Numbered from the stretch's first letter, positions 54,439-63,566 are shown. The stretch is DNA of 64,000 nucleotides from Saccharibacillus alkalitolerans (GCF_011090185.1 NZ_JAAFGS010000010.1:62001-126000), one strand, 5' to 3'. Program-made: numbers and translations. Notes: generated from the letters alone by a model not told the origin.

Positions 54439-54966
54439 TTATAGTTCTAATCCGTTCGGTTTGCCAGCGGCGCGTTTGCGCAGCTTGTCGGCGGCCCGGT
54501 TCAGCAGCGAACCGACTCTCGGCGGCTGGACCGCGATTTCTTCGGCGATCTCGGCGTAGCTGTAGCCGGAATACTTAAGCATCAGCACCCTGCGGTCCCG
54601 CTCCGGCAGTTCGTCCAGCAGTTCGCTCACCTGTTCCCGCTCTTCGCTGCGAAGCAGCGCTTCTTCGCCGCTCTCCCACGTATTTTCGCGGTCGAAATAC
54701 TGTTCCTGCTTCTCCTGCAGCTTCCTCTGCCGGACCAGCCGATCGGTATGGTCGTAGGCGATCCGGGTCAGCACCCGATGCAGCCAGGCGCCGAGCACCC
54801 TCGGATCGTCCGGCGGATTGCGGTACAGCCGCAGGAACACCTCCTGCGCCAAATCCTCCGCCGTCGCCTCGTCTTTGACCATCGCGATCAGCTTCCGGCG
54901 CACGCCGGGGTAATATTCAAGAAATACCGCGCGAAACGCATCGGATTCCGTATAAGAATTATCCAT
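54439..54966 (-). CDS. ECF-family RNA polymerase sigma factor
   Basis: 175-residue ECF sigma factor. Region 2 is about 15-85 (DEATAEDLAQEVFLRLYR, LGAWLHRVLTRIAYD) and region 4 about 115-165 (LDELPERDRRVLMLKYSGYSYAEIAEEIAVQPPRVGSLLNRA). It is first of a four-gene coupled operon with an anti-sigma candidate and an ABC transporter. ATG 54966 has AGGAGGTTT upstream. A GGGAAC-16-GTATAT arrangement (55009-55036, minus) is a weak candidate for an autoregulated ECF promoter. Confidence 0.9.
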   Translation of the reverse strand: MDNSYTESDAFRAVFLEYYPGVRRKLIAMVKDEATAEDLAQEVFLRLYRNPPDDPRVLGAWLHRVLTRIAYDHTDRLVRQRKLQEKQEQYFDRENTWESGEEALLRSEEREQVSELLDELPERDRRVLMLKYSGYSYAEIAEEIAVQPPRVGSLLNRAADKLRKRAAGKPNGLEL

Positions 54967-55158
54967 CGGTAAACCTCCTTGTGAAGTGCGGCCGCTCTTC
55001 CTTGCCGTATATACACTGGAAAGACGGGGGGTTCCCGGAATTTATACCGTCTTTTCAAAAAAAAATTGAAATTCGAAATTAAACGCATAGGACGTTAAAA
55101 TGGAAGGGTTATCTTTTGACTATACAACTTCTGCTTCGAAGCGGGAAAGGAGTCGGAC

Positions 55159-56091
55159 ATGATTTATCGCATCACGTATTTGTCGGACGGGCTTCGGGTA
55201 GCCGGATATGTCGCGCTGCCGCCGGGGCTTGAGACGACGGAAGAAGAACTGGCCGCCTTTCTCCGGCGGGAATGCGGGGACGACGGGCTGACCGCGGCAG
55301 CGGCGGCCTGCATCCTGCCGGCGGCGGCCGAAGCGGCGAAGCGCGCTGCCGGCGAAGCCCCCGACTATGCACCCGAAGAATATGCGGCGGCCGGAACGGA
55401 AAAACCCGCTTTCTCCAATAAAGCGCCTTATCCGGTGCTCGTGTACTGCCGGGGAGGCATCGGCCGGGTCGGCCGCGTGCAGCTCGATTGGCTGGCCGAA
55501 TTCGCTTCTTTTGGACATATCGTGATGGCGCCCTGCTATCGCGGCGGGGAAAGCGGGGTCGGGCATGACCGGTTCGGCGGAGCCGATCTGGAAGACTCGA
55601 GGGTCGCGGTGCGGCTCGCCAAAGCGCTCCCTTGGGCAGATCCCGAACGGCTCGCCGTAATGGGCTTCTCGCGAGGCTCGGTCAACGCGACGGACGCGGC
55701 GGTTCACGAACGGGCTTCTCGGCTCGTTCTGCTGGGCGGACTTTCCGATCTGGCGCAAACGTACGAAGAACGGGTCGATCTTCGGCGCATGCTGAAACGG
55801 GTCGTCGGCGGCTCGGCTTATAAGCTGCCCGAGGTCTACCGCGACCGTTCTCCGATCCATATGGCCCGGGAGATCGAATGTCCGGTTCTAATCATTCACG
55901 GCACGCAGGACGCTCAAGTCGACTACGGTCACGGCGAGCGGATGTACGAAGAACTGCTCAGGCGGAATAAACCCGCTTCGCTGGCCCGCCTGGAAGGCTT
56001 TGGGCATCATATGTCGCATGCGGCGCGGATGATCGTGCTGGCGGGCATGTTTCGGTGGCTGGAAACGGAAATTCCGGCGCCGCGTTCTTGA
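55159..56091 (+). CDS. Alpha/beta hydrolase (prolyl oligopeptidase/dienelactone hydrolase-like)
   Basis: 310-residue hydrolase with nucleophile Ser in GFSRGSV (about 173), acid Asp in HGTQDAQV and His in FGHHMSH. An insertion of about 55 residues rich in Ala and acidic residues lies between the first strands (about 25-85). GGIGRVGRVQLDWLAEFASFGHIVMAPCYRGGE resembles S9-family and dienelactone hydrolases. It is probably cytoplasmic, with no signal peptide. AAAGGAG lies before ATG 55159. The substrate is unknown. Confidence 0.82.
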   Translation: MIYRITYLSDGLRVAGYVALPPGLETTEEELAAFLRRECGDDGLTAAAAACILPAAAEAAKRAAGEAPDYAPEEYAAAGTEKPAFSNKAPYPVLVYCRGGIGRVGRVQLDWLAEFASFGHIVMAPCYRGGESGVGHDRFGGADLEDSRVAVRLAKALPWADPERLAVMGFSRGSVNATDAAVHERASRLVLLGGLSDLAQTYEERVDLRRMLKRVVGGSAYKLPEVYRDRSPIHMAREIECPVLIIHGTQDAQVDYGHGERMYEELLRRNKPASLARLEGFGHHMSHAARMIVLAGMFRWLETEIPAPRS

Positions 56092-56124
56092 TCGCCTTCC
56101 CGGGCGGAAAGGCGCGTCATGACG

Positions 56125-56160
56125 AAAAAAAGGCGCGGAGCATAAGCTCCGTGCCTTTTT
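56125..56160. terminator. Bidirectional terminator
   Basis: AAAAAGGCGCGGAGC / GCTCCGTGCCTTTTT with a 4-base loop, between convergent hydrolase and CBS genes. Confidence 0.9.
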
Positions 56161-56183
56161 AGGTATTCGCTCTTGCTTTGCGT

Positions 56184-56636
56184 TTAACCCTGCAGATCTT
56201 CCGAGCGGACGACGCCGAAAAACGTTCCGCCGCGCGTAACGACGATCGCTTCCTTGCGCGTACGGGACGGACGCAAGGCTGCGAGTTCGCGTACGAAGCC
56301 GACGGACGCGCCGAAATCGACGGTCATCGGATGCAGGCTCATCAAGCGGCTGACCGGAAGATCGTACAGATGCTCCGGTTCGTATTCCGCGTTCATCTGG
56401 ATATAGAACGCATCGCTCATCACGAGCCCTACCGGGCGCTGCTTGGCGTCGCAGATCACGACGCAGGCTTCGTGCTGACGCTTGGACAGCAGGCGCAGCG
56501 TCTCCCCGCAGGTCGCGGTGTCGGGCAGCACCGGCGCCGGAACGGCCAACAGCCCTGCTCCCTCTACAATCGGCTCCAGTGTCTCACTGCTATTCAGGCC
56601 CAAAGGGCGAATCTTGTTTTCGCTGACAAACGTCAT
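56184..56636 (-). CDS. CBS-domain pair protein
   Basis: 150-residue stand-alone pair of CBS motifs: LLSKRQHEACVVICDAKQRPVGLVMSDAFY in the first, and MSLHPMTVDFGASVGFVRELAAL then IVVTRGGTFFGVVRSEDL in the second. CBS pairs bind adenine nucleotides and regulate a partner; none is adjacent. ATG 56636 has GAGGAG upstream. It is a single gene. Confidence 0.8.
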   Translation of the reverse strand: MTFVSENKIRPLGLNSSETLEPIVEGAGLLAVPAPVLPDTATCGETLRLLSKRQHEACVVICDAKQRPVGLVMSDAFYIQMNAEYEPEHLYDLPVSRLMSLHPMTVDFGASVGFVRELAALRPSRTRKEAIVVTRGGTFFGVVRSEDLQG

Positions 56637-56792
56637 TGTGAAGAACTCCTCTCGATCGGCTTCCTACCCGGACTTTCCGGGCCGCCTAATTACGATTACC
56701 GTACTTTATCCGTCATCGTACGCCCCCAGCGTAAGCGCTGTTCAAGAGGAGTGTAACGGCGGAGTAAAAATCCGCCCGGGGCTCGGAAAAGC

Positions 56793-56820
56793 AAAAAAGC
56801 GCCCGAATTTCGGGCGCTTC
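56793..56820 (-). terminator. Terminator of the copper operon
   Basis: On the minus strand, GAAGCGCCCGAA / TTCGGGCGCTTTTTT, after the ycnI-like stop. Confidence 0.9.
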
Positions 56821-56860
56821 GTAAGTCTTCGGCGCGAAGCCGGCTTTGACTTTTATCCGC

Positions 56861-57670
56861 TTAAGATTTGCGTTTGCGCGATAACAGCGCCGCGCCGGAC
56901 AACGCGATGGCCGCGATCGACAGCGCAAGCGTCACGTACAGCAGGACGGAATTCGATTCCGATGCAGGCGCATCGGAAGGCGCGTCCGCGGCAGCGGACG
57001 CCGGATCGCTGACTGCCGAAGCTTCGGGCGCCGAATCCGTATCGGAAGCGGGCTCTCCCGCTTCGTCTGCCGGGGCCGAAGCCGGATCGCTGACCGCCGC
57101 TTCGTTTGCCGATGCCGCATCGTCGGACGCCGCGGCACCGGCCGCGCCTGCGGCATGACCGTGCGCATCCGCCGCCGTGTCGCTGGCCGCAGCGCCGATC
57201 GTCGTGATCGAGTGCGGCGTATCGGCGTTTTCGTCGCCGGTCCATTCCACGATGCTGCCGTCCGCGTAATATTGGAAAGCGTCCCAGGCCGCTTCGCCTT
57301 CTTCCGCCGGATTTTTCGCCACGAACGTGAAGCGCTGGAATTGGCCGGCCGCGATTCCATTGCCTTCCGCTTCCCAGGTGACGGTACCGGCCGCTTCATC
57401 GACCGAGGTCGTCCAGCCCGGAATCGGTTCGTACTGCTGGAATTCGACGCCTTCCGGCATTTTCAGCACGACCTTATTCGTGTTGACGTCTTTCTCGACC
57501 GGAACTTTCATCGTGTACGTCTCCCAGGCTCCCGTCGCCGATTCTTTCGGCAGCACGGTCACGTGCGCGCTTGCCGCCGCGGCAAACATCAGCAGAGCCG
57601 CGGAAGCCGGCGCCGCGAGAGCGAGCAGCTTTTTCCAAGTTTTGTTCATTTTCGTATTCGCAATCGTCAT
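56861..57670 (-). CDS. YcnI-like copper-binding membrane protein (DUF1775)
   Basis: 269-residue exported protein. The signal peptide ends ASA, so the mature form begins with His (HVTVLPKES), the copper-coordinating N-terminal His of YcnI proteins. The DUF1775 beta-sandwich (about 36-165) ends with the WTGDENADTPHS region. A long Ala/Asp/Ser-rich linker (about 165-235) and a C-terminal TM helix with a basic tail (about 240-265) tether it outside. It likely acts as a copper chaperone with the CopCD-like protein encoded 31 bases upstream. ATG 57670 is used; ATG 57649 is an alternative. Confidence 0.88.
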   Translation of the reverse strand: MTIANTKMNKTWKKLLALAAPASAALLMFAAAASAHVTVLPKESATGAWETYTMKVPVEKDVNTNKVVLKMPEGVEFQQYEPIPGWTTSVDEAAGTVTWEAEGNGIAAGQFQRFTFVAKNPAEEGEAAWDAFQYYADGSIVEWTGDENADTPHSITTIGAAASDTAADAHGHAAGAAGAAASDDAASANEAAVSDPASAPADEAGEPASDTDSAPEASAVSDPASAAADAPSDAPASESNSVLLYVTLALSIAAIALSGAALLSRKRKS

Positions 57671-57701
57671 TTTCCGATCCCGCCTTTATTCGTTTTTTTC
57701 T

Positions 57702-59387
57702 TTATTTGACTTCCATCGTAAACGTGCGGTCGGCCTGTTCGAACTTTTCGGACAAGCCGTGCACTTCGACATTCCATGTCCCGGCGCTGCCGAAGTAAAG
57801 TCCGGAAGCGGCGTAGCTCCCGTCTTCGCGGGCTTCCGCTTTCACTTCCGTGTAATCCCCGGGCGCGGTCTGAGGAGAGATGCGCAGGGTAACCTGCTGC
57901 CAATCGATCCGCTCCGCGCCTTCCGCGTCCGCGAAACGGACCGTAAAGGTGCTGGTCCCTACCTGAAGCGGACGCACGTCGAGCGAGATGACCGCGTTAT
58001 CCGCGTCTTCGGCCGGCTGCGTGTCCGTAAAGGCCGCCGGAGCCGCTTCCGCGGGCTGCGGCGTCGGCACGTTCGTCAGCAGGCCGGCCAGAACGAGCAC
58101 GACGACGCCCGCCGCGAGCTCGGCGGCCAGCGACGCGGTTCCCCGCTTGTCCCCGTTCCGCCGGGCCCGGCGGAAGTGCAGAAAGCCGAGTGCGGCCATG
58201 ACGAGCAGCAGCGCCGCTTTGGCCACGAGCAGCAGGCCGTAGCGGCTCGTGAACAGGTCCGACCAGGCCGGCACATGCGCCGCGCCCATGACGACGCCGC
58301 TCAGCACCAGCGCGATCACCGAAGCGAACGCCCACGGCGCAAAGCGCCGAAACGCCGTTTTCCAGAACGGCGAGCCTTCCCCGTCGGCGCTTGACCCGGC
58401 GGGAATCGCCAGCAGCAGCATCAGCAGGCCGCCGACCCAGACCGAAGCGCCGAGCAGATGCAGCGTGTCGGCCGTCACCTGCCAGAAGACATGCTCCGTT
58501 CCCGCCGCGTGTCCCGTGAGCGCCTTCGTCACGAGCAGCAGCACGAAGCCGATGATCGCGATCGTCCAGTGGCCGCCCCGTTTGCCCCATCCCATCAAGT
58601 CGTTGACGACCACCGCGCCGGCGATCATCATCAGCAGCAGCAGCTGCAGCAGGAACATTCGGCCCGAAGACGTGCCTTCCAGCGTCTGGCTCAGAATTTC
58701 GCGGCCGAACGCCTCGCTCCACGGCACGTCCGCGAACAGCTTCGCTTGAAGCGGCAGCCCGATCAGAACGACCAGCAGCAGGCCGGCCAGCGAGATCCAG
58801 AACCAGACGCGCCCCGGACGGGCCGCTTTCTTGACGCCCCGCAGCTCCGGCGGCAGCAGGAAGCCGAGAAACAGCATGCTGCCCGCCGTCAGCGACAGCA
58901 GCGTATAAAGCGCGGCCCGCTGGGCGACCGTATCGGCGCCCGGCGTATAATCCGCCGCGCCGCCGGCCACGCCGGCATCGGTCAGCACGCCGTCCGAACC
59001 GACGCCGAAGCGGATCGTGCCCCGGATCGGGTGACCGTCCGCGGACACGACGCGCCAGTTCATCGTGTAGATGCCGTCCGGGAATTCTCCTCCGATCTCG
59101 GCCTGCACGATATGAGTATCGTCCGGAGACAGAGCCGCCTGCCCGACAGGCATGTCTTTTCCCGCCGTATCGGTAACCGAGATCGACATGAACTCGCCTT
59201 GAATCGTCTCGTTGAACGTCAATTCGATCTGCTCGGGCATCTGCGCGACCGACGTTTGGTCGGCCGGCGTCGACGACAGAAGCGTCGCGTGCGCCGAGGC
59301 GAGGCCCGGCAGAACGAGCGCCGCGATCAGCAGCGCCGCCAGCAGCGGCATCAAGCCGAGCCTTTTCCATCCGTGCCTTGCTTTCAT
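57702..59387 (-). CDS. CopC-CopD fusion copper transport protein (YcnJ-like)
   Basis: 561 residues. The signal peptide ends ASA, exposing an N-terminal His (HATLLSSTPAD) of the CopC domain (about 32-125), which also has the Cu-ligand segment DGHPIRG. A CopD domain with about eight TM helices (150-440) carries conserved His in TGHAAGTEH and DTLHLLGASVWVGG. A C-terminal YtkA-like beta domain (about 460-560) follows. It is expected to bind and import or handle copper. ATG 59387 has AAAGGAAG upstream; the frame's extension to 59435 is rejected. It lies 160 bases after the NarL-type regulator gene on the same strand. Confidence 0.88.
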   Translation of the reverse strand: MKARHGWKRLGLMPLLAALLIAALVLPGLASAHATLLSSTPADQTSVAQMPEQIELTFNETIQGEFMSISVTDTAGKDMPVGQAALSPDDTHIVQAEIGGEFPDGIYTMNWRVVSADGHPIRGTIRFGVGSDGVLTDAGVAGGAADYTPGADTVAQRAALYTLLSLTAGSMLFLGFLLPPELRGVKKAARPGRVWFWISLAGLLLVVLIGLPLQAKLFADVPWSEAFGREILSQTLEGTSSGRMFLLQLLLLMMIAGAVVVNDLMGWGKRGGHWTIAIIGFVLLLVTKALTGHAAGTEHVFWQVTADTLHLLGASVWVGGLLMLLLAIPAGSSADGEGSPFWKTAFRRFAPWAFASVIALVLSGVVMGAAHVPAWSDLFTSRYGLLLVAKAALLLVMAALGFLHFRRARRNGDKRGTASLAAELAAGVVVLVLAGLLTNVPTPQPAEAAPAAFTDTQPAEDADNAVISLDVRPLQVGTSTFTVRFADAEGAERIDWQQVTLRISPQTAPGDYTEVKAEAREDGSYAASGLYFGSAGTWNVEVHGLSEKFEQADRTFTMEVK

Positions 59388-59546
59388 CCTATTCTTCCTT
59401 TCCGTAAAAACGCCGAACCGGGAAAGCATTTGCACGAAAGCTTTTCCCGGCCGGCGCGGATTCCGTGTGAATTTCCGGCGACATCGCCGGATTGCGGCCG
59501 TGAACCGGGCGCGCGGGGCAGAGCTTGCCGCACGGACCTTGTACGC

Positions 59547-60209
59547 TCAGCGCTCTCCGCCGAACCCGTCGCGTCCGACCCAGCCTTTTTCCATCGCGTA
59601 CCGGGTCAGCTGCACCCGGTTCTGCAGCTGAAGCTTTTGCAAAATGTTTTTCAGATGATTCTTCACTGTGTGCTCCGAAATCCCCAGCACCTCGGCGGCT
59701 TCCCGGTTGGTAAGCCCCGATGCCACCTGACGCAAAATTTCGCGCTCCCTCGCCGTCAGCGCGTCGCTTTCCGGCTCCGCGGCGGGAGCGGAAAATTCTT
59801 TCAGGATCTGAAACGCCAGCTCCCGCGTAAGCGGCGCTTCCTCGCTGACGATCGCCTTCAAATATTCGATCCAGGTGGAAGGAGCCAGATTTTTAAGCAG
59901 ATACCCCTGGGCTCCCTGCTTCAACGCTTCCAGCAGATACGCAATATCGTCGGATACGGTGATGATGACGATCTTGACGTACGGATAGGCCATTTTGATG
60001 CGTCCCGTCGCTTCCAGTCCGCCCATGCCGCTCATGCGGATGTCCATCAGGATCAGGTCCGGCATCCACTGTTCGGTAAACGAGATCGCCTCGGCGCCGT
60101 CCGATACGACGCCGACTACTTCGAACAGCGGATCGAGCGACAGGATATCGCGGATCGCTTCCTGCGCATGCTTGTGGTCGTCCACGACCAATACCCGGCA
60201 GCGGTTCAT
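59547..60209 (-). CDS. NarL/FixJ-family response regulator
   Basis: 220-residue regulator with phosphoacceptor D56 (LILMDIRMSG), a receiver domain to about 120 and a LuxR-type helix-turn-helix at the C-terminus (LTAREREILRQVASGLTNREAAEVLGISEHTVKNHLKNILQKL). It overlaps the kinase gene as ATGA (60206-60209). It precedes the copper genes on the same strand, so they are its likely targets. Confidence 0.93.
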   Translation of the reverse strand: MNRCRVLVVDDHKHAQEAIRDILSLDPLFEVVGVVSDGAEAISFTEQWMPDLILMDIRMSGMGGLEATGRIKMAYPYVKIVIITVSDDIAYLLEALKQGAQGYLLKNLAPSTWIEYLKAIVSEEAPLTRELAFQILKEFSAPAAEPESDALTAREREILRQVASGLTNREAAEVLGISEHTVKNHLKNILQKLQLQNRVQLTRYAMEKGWVGRDGFGGER

Positions 60210-61147
60210 CGCGGTTCCTCCCCTTTGCCGAGACGGACCGAAGTTCGGCCCGGCTTCGAATTCAATTCGAAGCGCCAGCCCATCTCCTGCGCCCGGTCGG
60301 CCATGATTTTAAGCCCGTAGCGGCCGGGGGCCGCCAGCGGATCGCCGTCGAATCCCCGGCCGTCGTCCGCGACTTCGACCGTCCAGCCGGAGGCGGAGCC
60401 CCGGCCGGTCACCTGCGCGTGCGCCGCGTGCGCATGCTTGCGAACGTTGATGACCGCTTCGCGGATGCAGGCGAGCAGCTCCGCTTTCTCGCGGCTCGCC
60501 AGCGACTCGTCCGGCAGGCTCCAATCGACCGCCACGTCGATCATCGCCTCTTCCGCCAGCCGCCCGACGCGCGCGGCCATCGATTCTTCCGCGGGTTGAT
60601 CGGCCTCGGAGGAACCCGCAGAAACGGCTTCTACCGCCGTTTCCGGGCCGCGGCGGGGCGCGGAAGATCCCGCCCCGCTTCCCGTCCCCGCCCCGCTTCC
60701 CGGCGCCGTCCGCGCCTTCGGCTCCCTCAAGTTCGCCAGCGCCTGGCGAACGTAACGGTCCACCTCGCGGACCGTGCGGCGCACGGCGCCCAGCTCGCCG
60801 CCGAGTCCCGAATCGCCCGCCCTTCTCTCCATCCGGTCCAGCTTGACCGATAACAGAAACAGCGACTGCGCAATGCCGTCGTGCAGTTCCCTCGCCAATT
60901 CTTCGCGCGCTTCGAGATTCGCTTTGACCGAACGGGCCTGCTCCAGTTCGCGCTGCATGCGTTCGAGCATGGCGAACAGTCGGCGCAGCAGCGTTACGCT
61001 GACGAGGAAGACGAGCACCGGCGTCAGCATATTGCCCGCGTCCATCGACAATACCGGCATCAGAAATTGATGACGGATGTATTCCCATAAGCCGACGACT
61101 ACCGTCGGCAGAAACAAAATCAGCCACTTCACCTGCTTGTAACTCAT
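60206..61147 (-). CDS. DesK/NarX-type sensor histidine kinase
   Basis: 313 residues. Two N-terminal TM helices (about 7-23 and 38-57) are followed by a HisKA_3 dimerisation region with phosphoacceptor H89 in RELHDGIAQ and an ATPase domain with N-box EAVINVRKHAHA and G-box VADDGRGFDGD. A Gly/Ser/Pro-rich low-complexity insert (about 145-190) splits the dimerisation and ATPase domains, which is unusual. It lacks a large extracytoplasmic sensor, so sensing is probably within the membrane. It is coupled to the NarL-type regulator. Confidence 0.9.
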   Translation of the reverse strand: MSYKQVKWLILFLPTVVVGLWEYIRHQFLMPVLSMDAGNMLTPVLVFLVSVTLLRRLFAMLERMQRELEQARSVKANLEAREELARELHDGIAQSLFLLSVKLDRMERRAGDSGLGGELGAVRRTVREVDRYVRQALANLREPKARTAPGSGAGTGSGAGSSAPRRGPETAVEAVSAGSSEADQPAEESMAARVGRLAEEAMIDVAVDWSLPDESLASREKAELLACIREAVINVRKHAHAAHAQVTGRGSASGWTVEVADDGRGFDGDPLAAPGRYGLKIMADRAQEMGWRFELNSKPGRTSVRLGKGEEPR

Positions 61148-61303
61148 GCGCTCTCCGCCTTTCTCTTCCGCGGCATCGGCGGTCCATTAAATTTTAACCA
61201 AAAAAGCGCTCCGGCAAATGGCCCGTTCGGGCTACGTTTGACGCTTTTCCGACTTTTTCAAGCTTCCGACGGTCCGAAATGTTCACTTATTGCTCACAAT
61301 CGG

Positions 61304-61332
61304 TTACACTGAGCTTCGGTATGCTGTAAAAT
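61304..61332 (+). promoter_or_regulatory. Promoter of the cardiolipin synthase gene
   Basis: TTACAC (61304-61309), 17-bp spacer, TAAAAT (61327-61332), 66 bases before the TTG start. Confidence 0.6.
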
Positions 61333-61397
61333 TCTTTCTATCAACCTTTAAGGATATCCGTCCTTGAATCCCTCATCGAAAGCGGAGGTCGCAGCAA

Positions 61398-62846
61398 TTG
61401 GAATTGTATTGGTTTGACCACTCTCCGTGGTTTTTGCTTGTATTGAACTTACTCCTCGCGCTGACCGTCGTGTTTTTGGAGAGACGCGACATCGGAGTCA
61501 CCTGGGCTTGGCTGATGGTCCTGTTTTTCCTCCCGATCGTCGGCTTCGTGCTTTACCTGTTTTTCGGCCAAAACCTCAGCAGGGTCAAGCGCTACCAGCT
61601 CAGGGAACAGGAGAAAATTTTGCTGCCCGGCGTCTCCGTTCAGCGTCAGCTTCTGCTCGACGACAAACTCCCGTTCAACGATCCGCGCACGGCACGCTAC
61701 CGCGAGCTGCTGCATATGAACATGGTCGGCGATTTTTCGCTGTACACGCAGGATAACGAAGTCACCGTCTACTCGGACGGCAAGGAGAAATTCGAGGCGC
61801 TGCTGGCAGACATCGAGCGCGCGAAGAGATATATCCATGTCCAATACTACATCTGGCAGAACGACAAACTGGGACGGCGAATGATCGACGCGCTCACCGA
61901 AAAAGCGAAGCAGGGCGTCGAAGTCCGCGTTTTGTACGATGCCTGGGGCAGCAAAAAGGTCGGACGCCGCTTTCTCCGTCAATTTCGCGAAGCGGGCGGC
62001 CTGGCGGCTCCCTTCTTCCCTTCGCGCATTCCGTTCATCAACTTCAAAATGAACTACCGCAACCACCGAAAGCTCGTCATCATCGACGGCGCATGCGGCT
62101 ACATCGGCGGTTTCAACGTCGGAGACGAGTATCTCGGCGAAGTCAAAAAATTCGGTTACTGGCGCGACACGCATCTGCGCATCGAAGGAACGGCCCTGAT
62201 TCAGATGCATGCCATTTTTCTGCATGACTGGAGTCTGTCCGTTCGCCAGAAGCTGCCGGAAAACCTGTTCCTTACGGTCGACCGTCCGTTCTCGGGCGGG
62301 GTCGGCGCCCAGATCATCTCCAGCGGTCCGGACCAGAGCCGGGAAACGATCAAGCTCGCCTATATCAAAATGATGGACGAGGCGCGCGAGACGATCATGA
62401 TTCAGACCCCGTACTTCATTCCCGACGAGAGCATGATGACCGCGCTGAAGATGGCCATTCTGTCGGGCGTCGAAGTCCATCTGATGATCCCGAAAGTGCC
62501 CGATCACAAAATGGTCTATTGGGCGTCTTACTCTTACCTCGGCGAACTGCTGGATCTGGGCGTCAACTGCTATTTGTACAAAAAAGGCTTCCTTCACGCC
62601 AAAACGATGGTCGTCGACGGACGCTTGGCCTCGGTCGGCACGGCCAATATGGATATCCGCAGCTACAAGCTGAATTTCGAAGTCAACGCGATCGTTTACG
62701 ATTCCGAGAAGGCGGGCGAGCTGGAAGCTTTGTTCCGCAAAGACATGGAGGACAGCGAAGTGCTGACTCTCGAAATGTACAAACGTCGTCCGCTGCTGCG
62801 CAAGATTCTCGAGTCGTTCACCCGGCTGTTGTCCCCGATCTTGTAA
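61398..62846 (+). CDS. cls: Cardiolipin synthase
   Basis: 482-residue phospholipase D-superfamily enzyme that condenses phosphatidylglycerol to cardiolipin at the membrane. Two N-terminal TM helices (about 10-28 and 36-56) are followed by two HKD motifs: NHRKLVIIDG (near 219) and HAKTMVVDG (near 401). Length and QYYIWQNDKLGRRM fit bacterial ClsA/YwnE. The start is TTG at 61398, with GGAGGTC upstream. It is monocistronic with a shared terminator downstream. Confidence 0.95.
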   Translation: MELYWFDHSPWFLLVLNLLLALTVVFLERRDIGVTWAWLMVLFFLPIVGFVLYLFFGQNLSRVKRYQLREQEKILLPGVSVQRQLLLDDKLPFNDPRTARYRELLHMNMVGDFSLYTQDNEVTVYSDGKEKFEALLADIERAKRYIHVQYYIWQNDKLGRRMIDALTEKAKQGVEVRVLYDAWGSKKVGRRFLRQFREAGGLAAPFFPSRIPFINFKMNYRNHRKLVIIDGACGYIGGFNVGDEYLGEVKKFGYWRDTHLRIEGTALIQMHAIFLHDWSLSVRQKLPENLFLTVDRPFSGGVGAQIISSGPDQSRETIKLAYIKMMDEARETIMIQTPYFIPDESMMTALKMAILSGVEVHLMIPKVPDHKMVYWASYSYLGELLDLGVNCYLYKKGFLHAKTMVVDGRLASVGTANMDIRSYKLNFEVNAIVYDSEKAGELEALFRKDMEDSEVLTLEMYKRRPLLRKILESFTRLLSPIL

Positions 62847-62868
62847 GAACCGCCGTGCGCGTTTCGGC

Positions 62869-62919
62869 AAAAAAATCCGCTCCGACTCCGCCTGCGCGGC
62901 GGTTGGAGCGGATTTTTTG
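62869..62919. terminator. Bidirectional terminator
   Basis: AAAAAATCCGCTCC / GGAGCGGATTTTTT with an inner CCGC/GCGG stem, between convergent cls and flavin reductase genes. Confidence 0.93.
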
Positions 62920-62924
62920 TTAGG

Positions 62925-63566
62925 TCATGCGCCGCCGCCCGGCTGGGTCGGGCGCTCGATGCTGAACAGTCGGCCGAGCTCGGCGTATTCGCTGCCCGCG
63001 AGGCGCGCGACCGGGCGAAGCTTTTCCGTCCGCACGTAACCGCGCTCTTCGTCGAAGATCGATTCGTCGAGACGGAAGCGCAAAATGCGGGCGATCAGCA
63101 GATCGTGGGAGATCCGTCCGTCGTCGGCCTTGATGGGCACATGCGACTCCAGCCGGCATTCCAGCCGCACTTTGGCTTCGGCGATGCCCGGCACGCCCAC
63201 CGCTTCGCTGCCGGCCAGCGTCAGCCGCGTCAAATCGATTTCGCTTTCGCCGTGAGGCAGGGGCGCCGCGGTTCTGTTCATTTCCTCGACCAGCGTTTCG
63301 TCGCAAATATGTATGACCAGCTCGCCGAGTTCCGTCACGTTGCGGGCGGTATCCTTCATGGTGCCGTCCGGACGACGAACGACGGAGACGGCCACAAGCG
63401 GCGGATCCGAGCTGATCATGTTAAAGTAGCTGAAGGGCGCCGCATTGACGGTTCCGTGCTCTTGCGACAGCGAAGTCACCCAAGCGACGGGGCGGGGCAC
63501 GATCGTTCCGGTCATCAATTTATAGACAAGCTTGCCGTCCAGGTTCCGAGGATCGAGATTATGCAC
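62925..63566 (-). CDS. Flavin reductase-like protein (FMN-binding split barrel)
   Basis: 213 residues of the flavin reductase-like family: YKLMTGTIVPRPVAWVTSL then NAAPFSYFNMISSDPPLVAVSV, the FMN-binding opening, and DTARNVTELGELVIHI. It probably binds FMN and reduces it or another acceptor with NAD(P)H. The start is GTG at 63566, with AAAGGAG 8 bases upstream. It is a single gene. Confidence 0.88.
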   Translation of the reverse strand: MHNLDPRNLDGKLVYKLMTGTIVPRPVAWVTSLSQEHGTVNAAPFSYFNMISSDPPLVAVSVVRRPDGTMKDTARNVTELGELVIHICDETLVEEMNRTAAPLPHGESEIDLTRLTLAGSEAVGVPGIAEAKVRLECRLESHVPIKADDGRISHDLLIARILRFRLDESIFDEERGYVRTEKLRPVARLAGSEYAELGRLFSIERPTQPGGGA

